Shown: piece after piece, positions 15,902 to 25,586 of the stretch
Numbering within the stretch: the stretch's first letter is position 1
Layout of the letters: each line of letters opens with the position of its first letter
Source of the DNA: Chryseolinea sp.
GTDB lineage: Bacteria > Bacteroidota > Bacteroidia > Cytophagales > Cyclobacteriaceae
Assembly (NCBI GenBank): GCA_025923195.1
Contig: JAICGJ010000024.1
Location: 1 to 43,092, forward strand
Reading direction: 5' to 3'
DNA length: 43,092 nucleotides
Notes under the pieces: generated by a model
What the model saw: the letters and a program-made list of their open reading frames with translations, nothing else
What the model was told of the DNA's origin: nothing
The model's database searches: none
Made by a program: the position numbers and the translations under genes

Positions 15902-17062
15902 ATGAAATACCTTTTCTTCATTCTATTATTCCCAGTCTCGACTTTGGGTCAACCGCTAAGAGATATAAACTACAACTTTGTTTATAATTCCAATGAACCC
16001 TTTCAATTTTCGGTTGAGGCTGTTAAATCAAGCCACGGTTGGACTGCCTTTTACGATTTGACGCTTCGTGACACAACCCAGGATATAGATCAATTCATCA
16101 TCCAATGGGATTTGCGAAACGATGTCAGTGAAAAGGATGGTACGCCCATTACTGGCGACAGCGTCGCAATGAACAGGACGAGAAACGCAATCAAAGGCAG
16201 CGTATTCATAGCGTCTTTTCCAGAGAAGAAGATTATCACGGCCAAGGTGGTTAACCAAGTCGCGAAACGGGCATGGATATTCAGTAAGCTACTTGACCCA
16301 AAGTATCCGGCTGACGGTTACCTGATCTCGAACGACATGCCCGTGGTGGAAGGCTTTATCAAGAAAGATAGTCCGGTAACACTTGCTGGAGAAGGTGAAC
16401 GCAAGATAATCTCCTATTACAATGACGATTTCCCCGCGGCAGTGCCAGGATTCTCGACGGGCATGGGCCGGGTTGCAAAAAGCATGATAGTCGATTCAAC
16501 CTTTAGTCATAAGTTAAGTGAACCTATTTCATTTGCAGAAACAGGTTTGTATCTGGTGCAAAGTGACACTAACGCAACAGCAGGTTTTGCATTTCGTGTT
16601 GAAGAGGATTATCCACGGCTCACTAAAATAGAAAGCCTCGCAGACCCTTTGATTTACGTATGCACAAAACAGGAATTCGACCGAATTAAGCAGGCCAAAG
16701 GTGAAAAGAAAGCTTTTGATAAAGTGATATTATCGATTACACAGAATACTGAACGAGCTAGAAATTTTATGCGAAGTTATTTTCGCAGGGTCGAACTAGC
16801 CAATGCCTTTTTTACTTCTTACAAAGAAGGTTGGAAGACAGACCGTGGGATGATCTACATAATCTTCGGGTTGCCTGATCAAGTGTACAAATTCGCTGAC
16901 AGGGAGGTTTGGACCTACAAAAATAGTATGTACAAGATCACTTTTGAGTTTGTGAAGTCAAGCACATTATTTGATCCTGAAAATTTTGTGCTGGTTCGCG
17001 AAAAAAAGTTCCAGGAAACGTGGTACGAAGTCATTGACTTATGGAGAAATGCACGTTTCTGA
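15902..17062 (+). CDS. GWxTD-domain secreted protein
   Basis: Starting at ATG 15902, the protein has 386 residues and a clear signal peptide (MKYLFFILLFPVSTLGQ). An ATG 57 bp upstream is in frame but would bury the signal peptide. The C-terminal region carries the GWxTD motif as FFTSYKEGWKTDRGMIYIIFGLPDQVYKF, followed by EVWTYKNSMYKITFEF. The N-terminal two thirds look like beta-rich domains. GWxTD proteins are common in Bacteroidota and of unknown biochemical function. It heads a series with rsmI, a membrane protein and an IMPase-family gene, with gaps of 27 bp, 5 bp and a 4-bp overlap, so an operon is likely. Confidence 0.85.
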   Translation: MKYLFFILLFPVSTLGQPLRDINYNFVYNSNEPFQFSVEAVKSSHGWTAFYDLTLRDTTQDIDQFIIQWDLRNDVSEKDGTPITGDSVAMNRTRNAIKGSVFIASFPEKKIITAKVVNQVAKRAWIFSKLLDPKYPADGYLISNDMPVVEGFIKKDSPVTLAGEGERKIISYYNDDFPAAVPGFSTGMGRVAKSMIVDSTFSHKLSEPISFAETGLYLVQSDTNATAGFAFRVEEDYPRLTKIESLADPLIYVCTKQEFDRIKQAKGEKKAFDKVILSITQNTERARNFMRSYFRRVELANAFFTSYKEGWKTDRGMIYIIFGLPDQVYKFADREVWTYKNSMYKITFEFVKSSTLFDPENFVLVREKKFQETWYEVIDLWRNARF

Positions 17063-17089
17063 TGCAGCCCGAGCGGCGAACCCCTAATT

Positions 17090-17779
17090 ATGCATTCAAC
17101 CAAAAAAACGGCCTTATACATCATCGCTACACCGATCGGAAATTTGGGCGATATCACATTTCGAGCGATTGAAATTCTTAACTCTGTCGACCTAATACTA
17201 GCGGAAGACACAAGGACATCGGGCGTTTTGTTAAAGCATTACAATATCTCCAAACCCCTTCAAAGCTTTCACAATTTTAATGAACACAAAATTCTTGCAG
17301 ATCTTGTAGAACGGCTGAAGAAGGGCGAGCAGATGGCTTTGATCTCCGACGCAGGTACTCCGGGAATCTCTGACCCGGGCTTTCTTATCGCGCGAGCTTG
17401 CGTCCATGCCGGTCTGAAAATAGAGTGTCCTCCTGGTCCAACGGCCTTCATACCCGCGCTTATCAAATCCGGCCTTCCATCCGATCGATTTATTTTTGAG
17501 GGGTTTCTGCCATTGAAAAAAGGAAGGCAAACCCATCTGAGAAAATTGGCCACGGAAGAGCGGACAATGATCTTCTATGAGTCGCCGCATCGCTTAAAAA
17601 AAACGCTGCACCAATTCCAGGAATATTTCGGCGCAGATCGCCAAGGTTCGGTTTCCAGGGAGCTCACCAAAATGTTTGAAGAAACTGTCAATGGAACATT
17701 AACCGAAATTTTGAGCCATTTTCAATCAACGGAAATCAAAGGGGAAATTGTTATCGTCATAGCAGGCAAGGAAAGGTAA
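17090..17779 (+). CDS. rsmI: 16S rRNA (cytidine-1402-2'-O)-methyltransferase
   Basis: The 229-residue protein belongs to the tetrapyrrole-methylase-fold SAM methyltransferases. It has the RsmI signatures YIIATPIGNLGDITFRAIEIL, LILAEDTRTSGVLLKHY, LISDAGTPGISDPGFLIAR and FEGFLPLKKGRQ, followed by MIFYESPHRLKKTL and VSRELTKMFEE. RsmI methylates the ribose of C1402 in the decoding centre of 16S rRNA. The length is slightly short compared with about 280 residues in Escherichia coli because the C-terminal helical extension is absent; forms without it are common. It lies 27 bp after the GWxTD gene. Confidence 0.95.
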   Translation: MHSTKKTALYIIATPIGNLGDITFRAIEILNSVDLILAEDTRTSGVLLKHYNISKPLQSFHNFNEHKILADLVERLKKGEQMALISDAGTPGISDPGFLIARACVHAGLKIECPPGPTAFIPALIKSGLPSDRFIFEGFLPLKKGRQTHLRKLATEERTMIFYESPHRLKKTLHQFQEYFGADRQGSVSRELTKMFEETVNGTLTEILSHFQSTEIKGEIVIVIAGKER

Positions 17780-17784
17780 AGGGC

Positions 17785-18564
17785 ATGAGTTTTTTTCATC
17801 GGTTGGGCAATAATCCAGTAAGGCTTTTCATTCTAAGTCAAACGCTGCTGCTGCTTGCATTTGTATTAAGGGACTTTCCTATTTTGATCTTTGTGGCATT
17901 TGCGCCGTTGTTTGCGCTTATCGATCATCCCTCCGCGCTGAAGGATTCGGGTCTTCCTTTCATCGTAGCCATTGGTACTGCCTTTGTTTTTTATTATGCC
18001 ATGCGCCAGAGCATGCAGCAGAGCAGTGTTCTCTCATGGATTATTTATTTCAGCTTGCTCGCCGTAGTTTTTTCAGCCTACTTTCTGATGCAACAATGGA
18101 CACACAGGCTCAATAAATTCGCGCTGATTATTTTTATTTTAGGGGTAGAATACCTTTTCTTAAAATTATCAAAGGAATTAAACCCGGTATTTCTCGCTGA
18201 CTTGCTAAGGCACAGAACAGAATGGACTCGTTGGAACACATACACAGGGTATGCCGGCGCAACACTTTGGATCTTGATCGCCAATCTGCTTCTGTACGAG
18301 GCCCTGTTTGCACACAAAAAAATAAACTGGGTGTTTGGTACAATTGCCTTATTAATAATTTTTTTACCGATTGTTTACTCGCTTACGTTGACTTACGACG
18401 GCATAACTAAACTCGATGTAATAGGTCTTTACTCAGGTATGGGCTCAAATAATGCTCAGTATTCTGAGCGAGGGGAATTAATATGCCGAACCGGTGCATG
18501 GGTTTCAGCGTTGATCATTATCTTCACCCTTGTAAAGGGAATGACTAAAAAAGCGTCGAGATGA
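17785..18564 (+). CDS. Multi-pass membrane protein, possibly related to the Lnt membrane domain
   Basis: The 259-residue protein has about eight hydrophobic helices and no soluble domain. The segment YTGYAGATLWILIANLLLYEALF resembles the pre-nitrilase membrane region of apolipoprotein N-acyltransferase (Lnt), but the nitrilase domain with its Glu-Lys-Cys triad is absent. The ending, with GMGSNNAQYSERGELICRTGAW and a final membrane helix, is unfamiliar. It begins 5 bp after rsmI and its stop overlaps the next start by 4 bp (ATGA), so it is firmly inside the operon. It could be a truncated Lnt paralogue or an unrelated membrane protein; I give the Lnt link low weight. Confidence 0.75.
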   Translation: MSFFHRLGNNPVRLFILSQTLLLLAFVLRDFPILIFVAFAPLFALIDHPSALKDSGLPFIVAIGTAFVFYYAMRQSMQQSSVLSWIIYFSLLAVVFSAYFLMQQWTHRLNKFALIIFILGVEYLFLKLSKELNPVFLADLLRHRTEWTRWNTYTGYAGATLWILIANLLLYEALFAHKKINWVFGTIALLIIFLPIVYSLTLTYDGITKLDVIGLYSGMGSNNAQYSERGELICRTGAWVSALIIIFTLVKGMTKKASR

Positions 18565-19364
18565 ATTTACGGGAAATCGAAAAGAGTGTTATTGATATTT
18601 GCATTGAAGTAGGTCAGTTTATACGTCATGAAGGCGCAAATTTTGATCATGCGCGCGTTGAACAAAAAGATGGCTTTAATAATCTTGTTTCCTATGTCGA
18701 TAAGGAAGCTGAACGTAGGCTGGTAGCTGTGTTCAAGAAACTGATGCCCGAAGCAGGATTCATTACTGAAGAAGGAACTGTAACGCAATCACAGCACCAT
18801 GAATACAACTGGATCATAGATCCTCTGGATGGAACTACCAACTTTTTACACGGACTGCCGATTTATGCTATAAGTGTTGGACTCACCTATAAGAATAAGC
18901 TCATACTGGGCGTAATTTACCACATTGTCCGTCAGGAATGCTTTCATGCCATCGATGGAGGTCATGCCTACTGTAATAATCAAGTCATCACCGTATCAAA
19001 CGTCGGTACACTGCAAAAAAGTTTATTAGCGACTGGATTCCCATACTATCACTTTGAAAAAAAGGAAATCTACCTGGAGATTATTAAGGAGTTTCTGGAA
19101 AAATCTCATGGCATTCGAAGGCTAGGTAGCGCCGCCATTGATCTTGCTTACGTAGCCTGCGGCAGGCTTGAGGGATTTTTTGAATACAATCTCAATCCGT
19201 GGGATGTTGCAGCAGGCATTTTTATTGTACAGCAGGCCGGGGGGAAAGTGACGGACTTCACCGGAGGGAACAATGTTTTATTCGGGGGAGAACTTTGTGC
19301 CGCGAACAGTGCGATGCACCATGAAATGTTGGAGGTAATAAACTCGCGGTGGTATGAAAAATAG
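18561..19364 (+). CDS. suhB: Inositol-monophosphatase-family phosphatase
   Basis: The 267-residue protein is a Mg-dependent phosphatase of the IMPase/SuhB family. The metal-binding motifs are FITEEGT (Glu-Glu), WIIDPLDGTTNFLHGLP (the Asp-Pro-Leu-Asp-Gly-Thr core) and NPWDVAAGIFIVQQAGG (the C-terminal Asp). Substrates in the family range from inositol phosphates to 3'-phosphoadenosine nucleotides and fructose bisphosphate, so the exact substrate is not determined here. The start overlaps the stop of the upstream membrane protein gene. The symbol is a family assignment. Confidence 0.9.
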   Translation: MNLREIEKSVIDICIEVGQFIRHEGANFDHARVEQKDGFNNLVSYVDKEAERRLVAVFKKLMPEAGFITEEGTVTQSQHHEYNWIIDPLDGTTNFLHGLPIYAISVGLTYKNKLILGVIYHIVRQECFHAIDGGHAYCNNQVITVSNVGTLQKSLLATGFPYYHFEKKEIYLEIIKEFLEKSHGIRRLGSAAIDLAYVACGRLEGFFEYNLNPWDVAAGIFIVQQAGGKVTDFTGGNNVLFGGELCAANSAMHHEMLEVINSRWYEK

Positions 19365-19411
19365 AACATAAATGAGGTTCCACTCCTCGCCATTTACGCT
19401 GCAGGAACCGC

Positions 19412-19419
19412 TAACTTTG
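19412..19419 (+). promoter_or_regulatory. Candidate -7 promoter box for the M16 protease gene
   Basis: TAACTTTG matches the phylum consensus TAnnTTTG and lies 30 nt upstream of the start codon, in the 85-bp gap after the IMPase-family gene. A clear -33 TTG is missing. It would let the protease be transcribed independently of the upstream operon. Confidence 0.45.
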
Positions 19420-19449
19420 TGCCTTTAAAATAACAATTCGAAAACGAAG

Positions 19450-22260
19450 ATGATGATACGAAATCCCATACAACTTATATTTCTTTTACTGTCCATAAGC
19501 CTTTCCGCCGTTGGACAAATCAAGCTTACAGACCCACTGCCGACAGATCCCCGCTTGAAAATGGGAAAGCTGGCAAATGGTCTGACCTACTACATTCAGA
19601 AAAATACCAGACCAGAGAGGAAAATAGAGTTGCGCCTTGCCGTAAACACTGGATCAATTCTGGAGGATGATGATCAACGAGGACTTGCACACTTTACGGA
19701 ACACATGGCTTTCAATGGTTCAAAGAATTTTCAAAAGAATGACCTCGTATCATTTCTCCAATCTATTGGCGTAAAGTTTGGCGCAGACCTTAACGCCTAT
19801 ACGGGGTTTGATGAAACAGTTTATATCCTTCCCATTCCTACGGAAAAGAAGGAGAATATTGAGAAAGGTTTTCAAATCCTTGAGGATTGGGCCAGCGGAG
19901 TAGCTTTTGATGACGCTGAAATTGACAAGGAACGCGGCGTTGTACTAGAGGAATTGCGTCTAGGAAAGGGGGCTGATGATCGAATGAGCAAGATTTATTT
20001 TCCAAAGCTTTTTGAAGGGTCTAAGTATGGCGACCGTTTACCGATTGGGACGGAGGATGTGTTAAAGAATTTCAAGTATGAAACGATAAAAAAATTCTAT
20101 CGTGACTGGTACAGGCCTGATCTTATGGCGGTGGTCGTCGTGGGCGACATCGAAGTTGCAGATGCCGAGAAGCTCGTGAGGAAACATTTTGAGCATTTAA
20201 AGAATCCGGAGAAACCTCGTCCTCGACCAAGTGGTGAAGTATTACCTCGAAAAAAATCAGAAGGAATAGTAGCGACTGATAAAGAAGCAACCAATCACTT
20301 TGTTCAGATCTACTATACAACCAGAAAATTAATACCTGAAACAACTGTCAACGACTACAGGAATTTTATTATCGAACGGCTATTCACGAGCATGTTAAGC
20401 CAAAGACTGCAAGAACTTACACAAAGCCCCAATCCACCCTTTATCTATGGAGCGAGCAGCCTCGGAGAATTTGTGAGAGGATTCGAGGCATATCGGTCTT
20501 TCGCAGTACTAGGCAAAGGTGGTGTAGAGCCGGCCATCAACGCTATCATTCAGGAAAACGAGCGCGCCAGAAAATTCGGATTTACTGCAACCGAACTTGA
20601 TCGCATGAAGAAAATACTCATGAAGAACATCGAGCGAGCATACAACGAGCGAGATAAGACAGAGTCAGCAAACATCGTGCAGGAGTATATCAGTAATTTT
20701 CTGGAGATGGAGCCAATACCCGGAATAGAAAATGAATACAACTATCATAAGCAATTTCTCGACGGCATTGCTTTGGAGGAGGTTAACCAGTATGCTGCTA
20801 AGACAATTCCACCCGATACCGAAAACAAACTTGTAGTTCTTACAGGACCTGACAAAGCGGAATTCAAAATTCCCTCTAACGAGGAACTGCTTGCCATCGC
20901 CGATCAGGCTGCCAAAGGCGAGGTAACAGCCTATGAGGAAAGCGCAGTGGCAGCCAGCTTAATGGAAAAGGTACCTGCTGCCGGGAAAATCGTATCCGAG
21001 AAAAACATACCTGAACTTGGAGTTACAGAATTGATGCTGAGCAACAGCATTAGGATTCTGCTTAAGCCAACTGACTTCAAGAATGACCAGATCGTTATGA
21101 CAGCATCAAGATTCGGCGGGCAATATCTATATGGCCCACAGGACCGATTCAATGCTGAATATGCATCCGCTATTGTCACACAGATGGGTATTGCAGATTT
21201 TACTCCCGTTCAGCTTCGAAAAGTACTGGCCGGCAAAAGTGCTACCGTAACGCCACGGCTAGGCACAATTTCTGAATCGATTACTGGGCAAAGCGCCGTC
21301 GTTGACATCGAAACGATGCTGCAACTTACATACCTGTACTTTACGGAGCCTCGATATGATGCCGAATTGTTCAAATCATTTGTAGCTAAGCAACAGGCAA
21401 TGTATCAGAATATGAGCTCTGACCCCCAGTATACCTTTCAGGATTCCGTGATGAGAATTCTATACCGAAATCATCCCTGGGCTCCACGCGTACCTAAGCC
21501 TGAAAATTTTGGCAAAATCAACGATCAGCGCGCGCTGGATATTTACAAGGAACGCTTCAATGATGCTAGCGGCTTCACTTTTGTATTCGTTGGAAAATTC
21601 GAATTGGAAGAGATCAAACCACTGCTTGCCACATATCTGGGCGGGCTGAAATCATCTTCAGGAAAGTCAACTTTTAAAGACGTTGGACTGCGGCCCGCCA
21701 AGGCGGTGAAGCGGGAGGTCTTTAAGGGAACAGAGCCAAAGAGCTTTATTCGGATGTTTTGGAACGGAGAGGCGCCATATAGTATGGAGGAACAATTAAG
21801 AATTCAGGCGCTAATAGAAGTATTGAATATAAAACTCATTGAGAAACTCCGTGAGGACCTGGCTGGAATTTACGGCGGAGGTATGTACGGTGCACTGAAT
21901 AAGCATCCATACAATCACTTCTCGCTTGGTGCTTCATTACCTTGCGGCCCTGAAAATGTCGACAAGTTGATTGCCGCAACCCACGAGGAAATTGATAAGA
22001 TCAAGGCGAACGGCCCTGCCGTTGAGGATTTGAATAAGGTAAAAGAAACCTGGAAACAACAACACGACGTGAATCTTAAAGAGAATAACTACTGGGCACG
22101 CCAGCTCTTGCAGAGTGTAGAGTTGGGCATCGACCTAAAGAACGTATTAACCTACGAAGAACGAATTTCGGAAATTACTCCAGCCGACATTAAGGAGGCC
22201 GCGAACAAATACCTGGACATGAAAAACTATGTGCAGGTTGTCTTAAATCCTGAGAAATGA
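19450..22260 (+). CDS. M16 (pitrilysin/insulinase) zinc protease, two-domain
   Basis: The 936-residue protein has a signal peptide (about 1-22) and two M16 repeats in one chain. The inverted zinc motif HFTEH is at residues 81-85 (His81, Glu84, His85), with the distal ligand region EIDKERGVVLEELRLGKG about 75 residues later. The C-terminal half (from about 520) has the same fold but no HxxEH, serving as the closing half of the clamshell, as in full-length insulysins. It should degrade peptides in the periplasm. ATG 19450 is followed at once by a second ATG. A promoter-like box lies 30 bp upstream; the gene is convergent with glmS, with only 25 bp between stops. Confidence 0.94.
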   Translation: MMIRNPIQLIFLLLSISLSAVGQIKLTDPLPTDPRLKMGKLANGLTYYIQKNTRPERKIELRLAVNTGSILEDDDQRGLAHFTEHMAFNGSKNFQKNDLVSFLQSIGVKFGADLNAYTGFDETVYILPIPTEKKENIEKGFQILEDWASGVAFDDAEIDKERGVVLEELRLGKGADDRMSKIYFPKLFEGSKYGDRLPIGTEDVLKNFKYETIKKFYRDWYRPDLMAVVVVGDIEVADAEKLVRKHFEHLKNPEKPRPRPSGEVLPRKKSEGIVATDKEATNHFVQIYYTTRKLIPETTVNDYRNFIIERLFTSMLSQRLQELTQSPNPPFIYGASSLGEFVRGFEAYRSFAVLGKGGVEPAINAIIQENERARKFGFTATELDRMKKILMKNIERAYNERDKTESANIVQEYISNFLEMEPIPGIENEYNYHKQFLDGIALEEVNQYAAKTIPPDTENKLVVLTGPDKAEFKIPSNEELLAIADQAAKGEVTAYEESAVAASLMEKVPAAGKIVSEKNIPELGVTELMLSNSIRILLKPTDFKNDQIVMTASRFGGQYLYGPQDRFNAEYASAIVTQMGIADFTPVQLRKVLAGKSATVTPRLGTISESITGQSAVVDIETMLQLTYLYFTEPRYDAELFKSFVAKQQAMYQNMSSDPQYTFQDSVMRILYRNHPWAPRVPKPENFGKINDQRALDIYKERFNDASGFTFVFVGKFELEEIKPLLATYLGGLKSSSGKSTFKDVGLRPAKAVKREVFKGTEPKSFIRMFWNGEAPYSMEEQLRIQALIEVLNIKLIEKLREDLAGIYGGGMYGALNKHPYNHFSLGASLPCGPENVDKLIAATHEEIDKIKANGPAVEDLNKVKETWKQQHDVNLKENNYWARQLLQSVELGIDLKNVLTYEERISEITPADIKEAANKYLDMKNYVQVVLNPEK

Positions 22261-22285
22261 CAGATAGCCATGATGCGAGCTAAGT

Positions 22286-24121
22286 TCACTCAACCGTAAC
22301 CGACTTTGCTAGATTGCGTGGCTGGTCAACATTGCAACCGCGAAGAACTGCGATATGATAAGAAAGTAGTTGCAGCGGAATAACAGAAACCAATGGCATC
22401 AATGCATCATGTACTGAAGGCACCTCTATACAAAATTCGGACATCTTTGGGATGAGTTCATCACCTTCAGTGATGATAGAAATTACGCGACCCTTTCGCG
22501 CTTTTACTTCCTGAATATTGGAAACGACTTTCTCGTATGAATTATCCTTCGTTGCAATAAACACTACCGGCATCTCTTCGTCAATAAGCGCGATTGGTCC
22601 GTGTTTCATCTCAGCAGCAGGATATCCTTCAGCATGGATATAGGAGATTTCTTTCAGTTTTAAAGCACCCTCAAGCGCTACCGGGAAATTGTATCCTCGC
22701 CCGAGGTAAATGAAGTTCCGGGCATCCTTAAAAAGCAATGCAATTTTTTCTATCTGATCGTTCAGTTGGAGTGCCCGCTCTACTTTGGATGGAATATTCT
22801 CCATTTCAACTAACAAGGAAAGCAGCTTTTCATTGGAGATAGTGCCGTTCTTTTGCGCTACACTCAACGCAATCATGGTTAAAACAGTAAGTTGTGCTGT
22901 GAAGGCTTTTGTGCTCGCCACACCAATCTCAGGTCCTGCGTGAGTATAGGCACCCGCATGCGTAGCCCTTGGAATCGACGATCCAACAACGTTGCAAACC
23001 CCAAAAATTATCGCACCCCTTGATTTAGCCAGTTCGATGGCAGCTAGGGTATCAGCCGTTTCACCCGACTGTGAAATTGCTATCACGACGTCACCTTCCC
23101 GTATGACAGGGTTTCGGTAGCGGAATTCAGACGCATACTCAACTTCGACCGGTATCCGGCAAAATTCCTCAAAGAAATATTCTGCAACCAATCCAGCATG
23201 CCATGAGGTACCACAAGCTATGATAATAATCCGATCCGCCTTCGCGAGTGTGCCCAAATACTCGCTGAGCCCGCCCAGCACCAACCTGCCTGACTTCGCA
23301 TTCAGGCGACCGCGCATACAATCGCTGATGGAACGGGGTTGTTCAAAAATCTCCTTCAGCATGAAATGTTCAAATCCGCCTTTCTCGATCGCTTCAAGTT
23401 CAAGGTCAACGGTCTCTATATACGGCGTTAAGGGCAGGTTTGCAGTATTCTTGATGCTTAGTTCACCATCTCGGATGATCGCAATTTCCTGATCGTTCAA
23501 ATACACCACTTCGTTAGTATACTCTATGATCGGCGTTGCATCAGAGGCCAGGAAGAACTCATCTTTTCCGACACCAATTACCAGAGGGCTACCTTTTCGC
23601 GCGGCGATTAACAGGTTCGGATGCTCCAAGGACATTATGACGATGGCGTAGGCGCCCACTACTTTCGTTAGAGCTAACCGCACGGCTTCCTCCAGGGAGC
23701 ATCCTTCATTCACCCTGATATCTTCAACAAAATGAATGAAGACCTCCGTATCAGTATCGCTCAAGAAAGTGTGACCCTTTCGTATAAGTTCAAGCTTTAG
23801 CGCGCTATAGTTTTCAATAATACCATTGTGAATTATGGCGAGCTTCTCGGCGGCTGAATAATGCGGATGCGCATTCCGGTCACTCGGTTCTCCATGGGTT
23901 GCCCACCGTGTATGACCCATTCCTATGGTACTAGATAGATTCTTACCATGGAGATACGATTCGAGGTCTGAAACTTTTCCTTTCTTTTTGTAGACAGAGA
24001 GCTCGCCATTCAAAAGGGCGATGCCGGCACTGTCGTAGCCCCGGTACTCAAGTCTTTTCAACCCTTTTATAATAACTTCATGAGCCTGCCGATGACCGAC
24101 GTACGCGACAATACCACACAT
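22286..24121 (-). CDS. glmS: Glutamine-fructose-6-phosphate aminotransferase (isomerizing)
   Basis: This enzyme makes glucosamine 6-phosphate from fructose 6-phosphate and glutamine, the first step toward UDP-GlcNAc for peptidoglycan and LPS. At 611 residues it has the usual length. The N-terminal nucleophile Cys2 (MCGIVAYVG) starts the class II glutaminase domain with HTRWATHG and HNGIIENY. Two SIS domains follow, with SQSGETADT, GPEIGVASTKAFTAQ and EMKHGPIALID, ending in NLAKSVTVE. It is 7 bp downstream of the DUF4270 gene on the same strand. I saw no glmS ribozyme, as expected outside Gram-positives. Confidence 0.97.
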   Translation of the reverse strand: MCGIVAYVGHRQAHEVIIKGLKRLEYRGYDSAGIALLNGELSVYKKKGKVSDLESYLHGKNLSSTIGMGHTRWATHGEPSDRNAHPHYSAAEKLAIIHNGIIENYSALKLELIRKGHTFLSDTDTEVFIHFVEDIRVNEGCSLEEAVRLALTKVVGAYAIVIMSLEHPNLLIAARKGSPLVIGVGKDEFFLASDATPIIEYTNEVVYLNDQEIAIIRDGELSIKNTANLPLTPYIETVDLELEAIEKGGFEHFMLKEIFEQPRSISDCMRGRLNAKSGRLVLGGLSEYLGTLAKADRIIIIACGTSWHAGLVAEYFFEEFCRIPVEVEYASEFRYRNPVIREGDVVIAISQSGETADTLAAIELAKSRGAIIFGVCNVVGSSIPRATHAGAYTHAGPEIGVASTKAFTAQLTVLTMIALSVAQKNGTISNEKLLSLLVEMENIPSKVERALQLNDQIEKIALLFKDARNFIYLGRGYNFPVALEGALKLKEISYIHAEGYPAAEMKHGPIALIDEEMPVVFIATKDNSYEKVVSNIQEVKARKGRVISIITEGDELIPKMSEFCIEVPSVHDALMPLVSVIPLQLLSYHIAVLRGCNVDQPRNLAKSVTVE

Positions 24122-24128
24122 AGGTGCT

Positions 24129-25586
24129 TTAGTTTAACGGTGTTGTTGGTTTGGTATAGTGTATTTTCAACTTAATGTTCTCTTTGGGAAAAACGACCCT
24201 ATTCACCGTTTTGGTATTCGGGGAGGATGGTGATGAGGGCGAAAGGATAAAATGTTGGAATCTCCTTTTCCCTTCAGTTGCCGAAGCAAGTTGCTGAAAA
24301 AATAATGGATAATTCCCCCTGAACGACTTCGTGGAGCTGGAATACGTCATGTTTGGTGTAAGATCTCCTTCAGCATAGAAAGCGCTATCCAGTTCGTTTA
24401 CCGTGCCGACATCAAATCTCAGCGAACCTGTGTGAGCTGGGAAGGAAGGATTATACAGTACAAGATCTCTATTATCCTGCTCATCGTTTCTGGAATACTT
24501 CTCAGTAAAATTGGTAGCGCCGTTCAGGATCCTCAAAAGTAAACTAGACGGCGGGGGCAAACTTGATTCCTCAACAGCATCGACACTAAGCTGCGCTGAA
24601 GTTATAATGACATTGGGTACAGTATCACAAAATTCGAAAAACTTGCCCAAGTCCAGTTTCGTGTAAATGCCGGTGCCAGACTGGATATAGCGCCGGTTAT
24701 CGGGCGGACTAAAATCCTGAGAATATTGCGTTAAACCCGACAGCGATGTTCCAGACAGGTCACTCTTTATCTGGCTGAAATTCGCGACAACGACGAATCC
24801 AAGATCAAGTGTCGAGGCTATCGTGTCTTGATGGTAGTGAACTCTAATGGTCGAAAATGGCGTGACGCCGATTACTTTATCCCCGTTATCAGAGGTAATG
24901 GCAATTCCCTTGAAAATCTGCGTGAAAAGGCTGTAGTTAATGTAGGTGCTATCAGCATCCGATGCATAATCAAGCGCTTTGTCAAAAATCCTTTGTCCAA
25001 ACGATGGATCCAAGGGGACAAGAACGCTGAGAACTGTATCTGGATCCTCTGTCGCGAGTTCCTCCATTTTGGGAGGGTTCACCAGAAAGCTTTTGCTTCC
25101 TAATGGAAGTGAGTTGTAGGCAGCTTGTGATCTGTTAAAGTAATTGCGACGGTTTCCGTAATCTAAATCTTCAGAAAGTTCATAGACCGAGACGACCTGC
25201 GCAGTCGTTGAGTCCCTGGAGCCATAAGAATAGAAATCAAACTGCAAGTGCAGCGAGACGGAATCATAAACAGCTCCAGTTGGTAATTTATTTGTATTGT
25301 TTGTAAAAAATTGAGTATAGGCGGCCGCTGTGACCGTGCCGAAATCATCGTCGAGATATTGTCCGACAAGGAGGCGGTTGGTCTCGTTCTGAAACACGAA
25401 ATTTGAAGTCCGCTGAGAATCTAGAAGCAAGACACTGCTTTCGACAGGAATCTCGACGTATCTGGCTTCGAATTTTGTATTGGGGTTCTTGTATCCGAGT
25501 TTACTGGCTTCGTCCTCGCAGGAAAAAAAAAATAAGGCAACTGGTAAAGCGGCCAGTTGCCCTATGCGTTTAGCCCATAAGTTCAT
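24129..25586 (-). CDS. DUF4270 lipoprotein
   Basis: From ATG 25586 the protein has 485 residues and a lipoprotein signal peptide (MNLWAKRIGQLAALPVALFF followed by FSC). A further in-frame ATG 45 bp upstream would place a basic extension before it. The body has the DUF4270 pattern: DSVSLHLQFDFYSYGSRDST, KGIAITSDNGDKVIGV, and a C-terminal part ending VFPKENIKLKIHYTKP. DUF4270 proteins are beta-rich surface lipoproteins of Bacteroidota with unknown function. The chosen start overlaps the end of the half-length glycogen synthase gene by 17 bp, so the two are coupled, and glmS follows. Confidence 0.87.
   Translation of the reverse strand: MNLWAKRIGQLAALPVALFFFSCEDEASKLGYKNPNTKFEARYVEIPVESSVLLLDSQRTSNFVFQNETNRLLVGQYLDDDFGTVTAAAYTQFFTNNTNKLPTGAVYDSVSLHLQFDFYSYGSRDSTTAQVVSVYELSEDLDYGNRRNYFNRSQAAYNSLPLGSKSFLVNPPKMEELATEDPDTVLSVLVPLDPSFGQRIFDKALDYASDADSTYINYSLFTQIFKGIAITSDNGDKVIGVTPFSTIRVHYHQDTIASTLDLGFVVVANFSQIKSDLSGTSLSGLTQYSQDFSPPDNRRYIQSGTGIYTKLDLGKFFEFCDTVPNVIITSAQLSVDAVEESSLPPPSSLLLRILNGATNFTEKYSRNDEQDNRDLVLYNPSFPAHTGSLRFDVGTVNELDSAFYAEGDLTPNMTYSSSTKSFRGNYPLFFQQLASATEGKRRFQHFILSPSSPSSPNTKTVNRVVFPKENIKLKIHYTKPTTPLN

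Noticed and set aside
22260-24180. glmS ribozyme upstream of glmS
   Set aside because: The upstream region is the DUF4270 coding end with a 7-bp gap; there is no room for the ribozyme.
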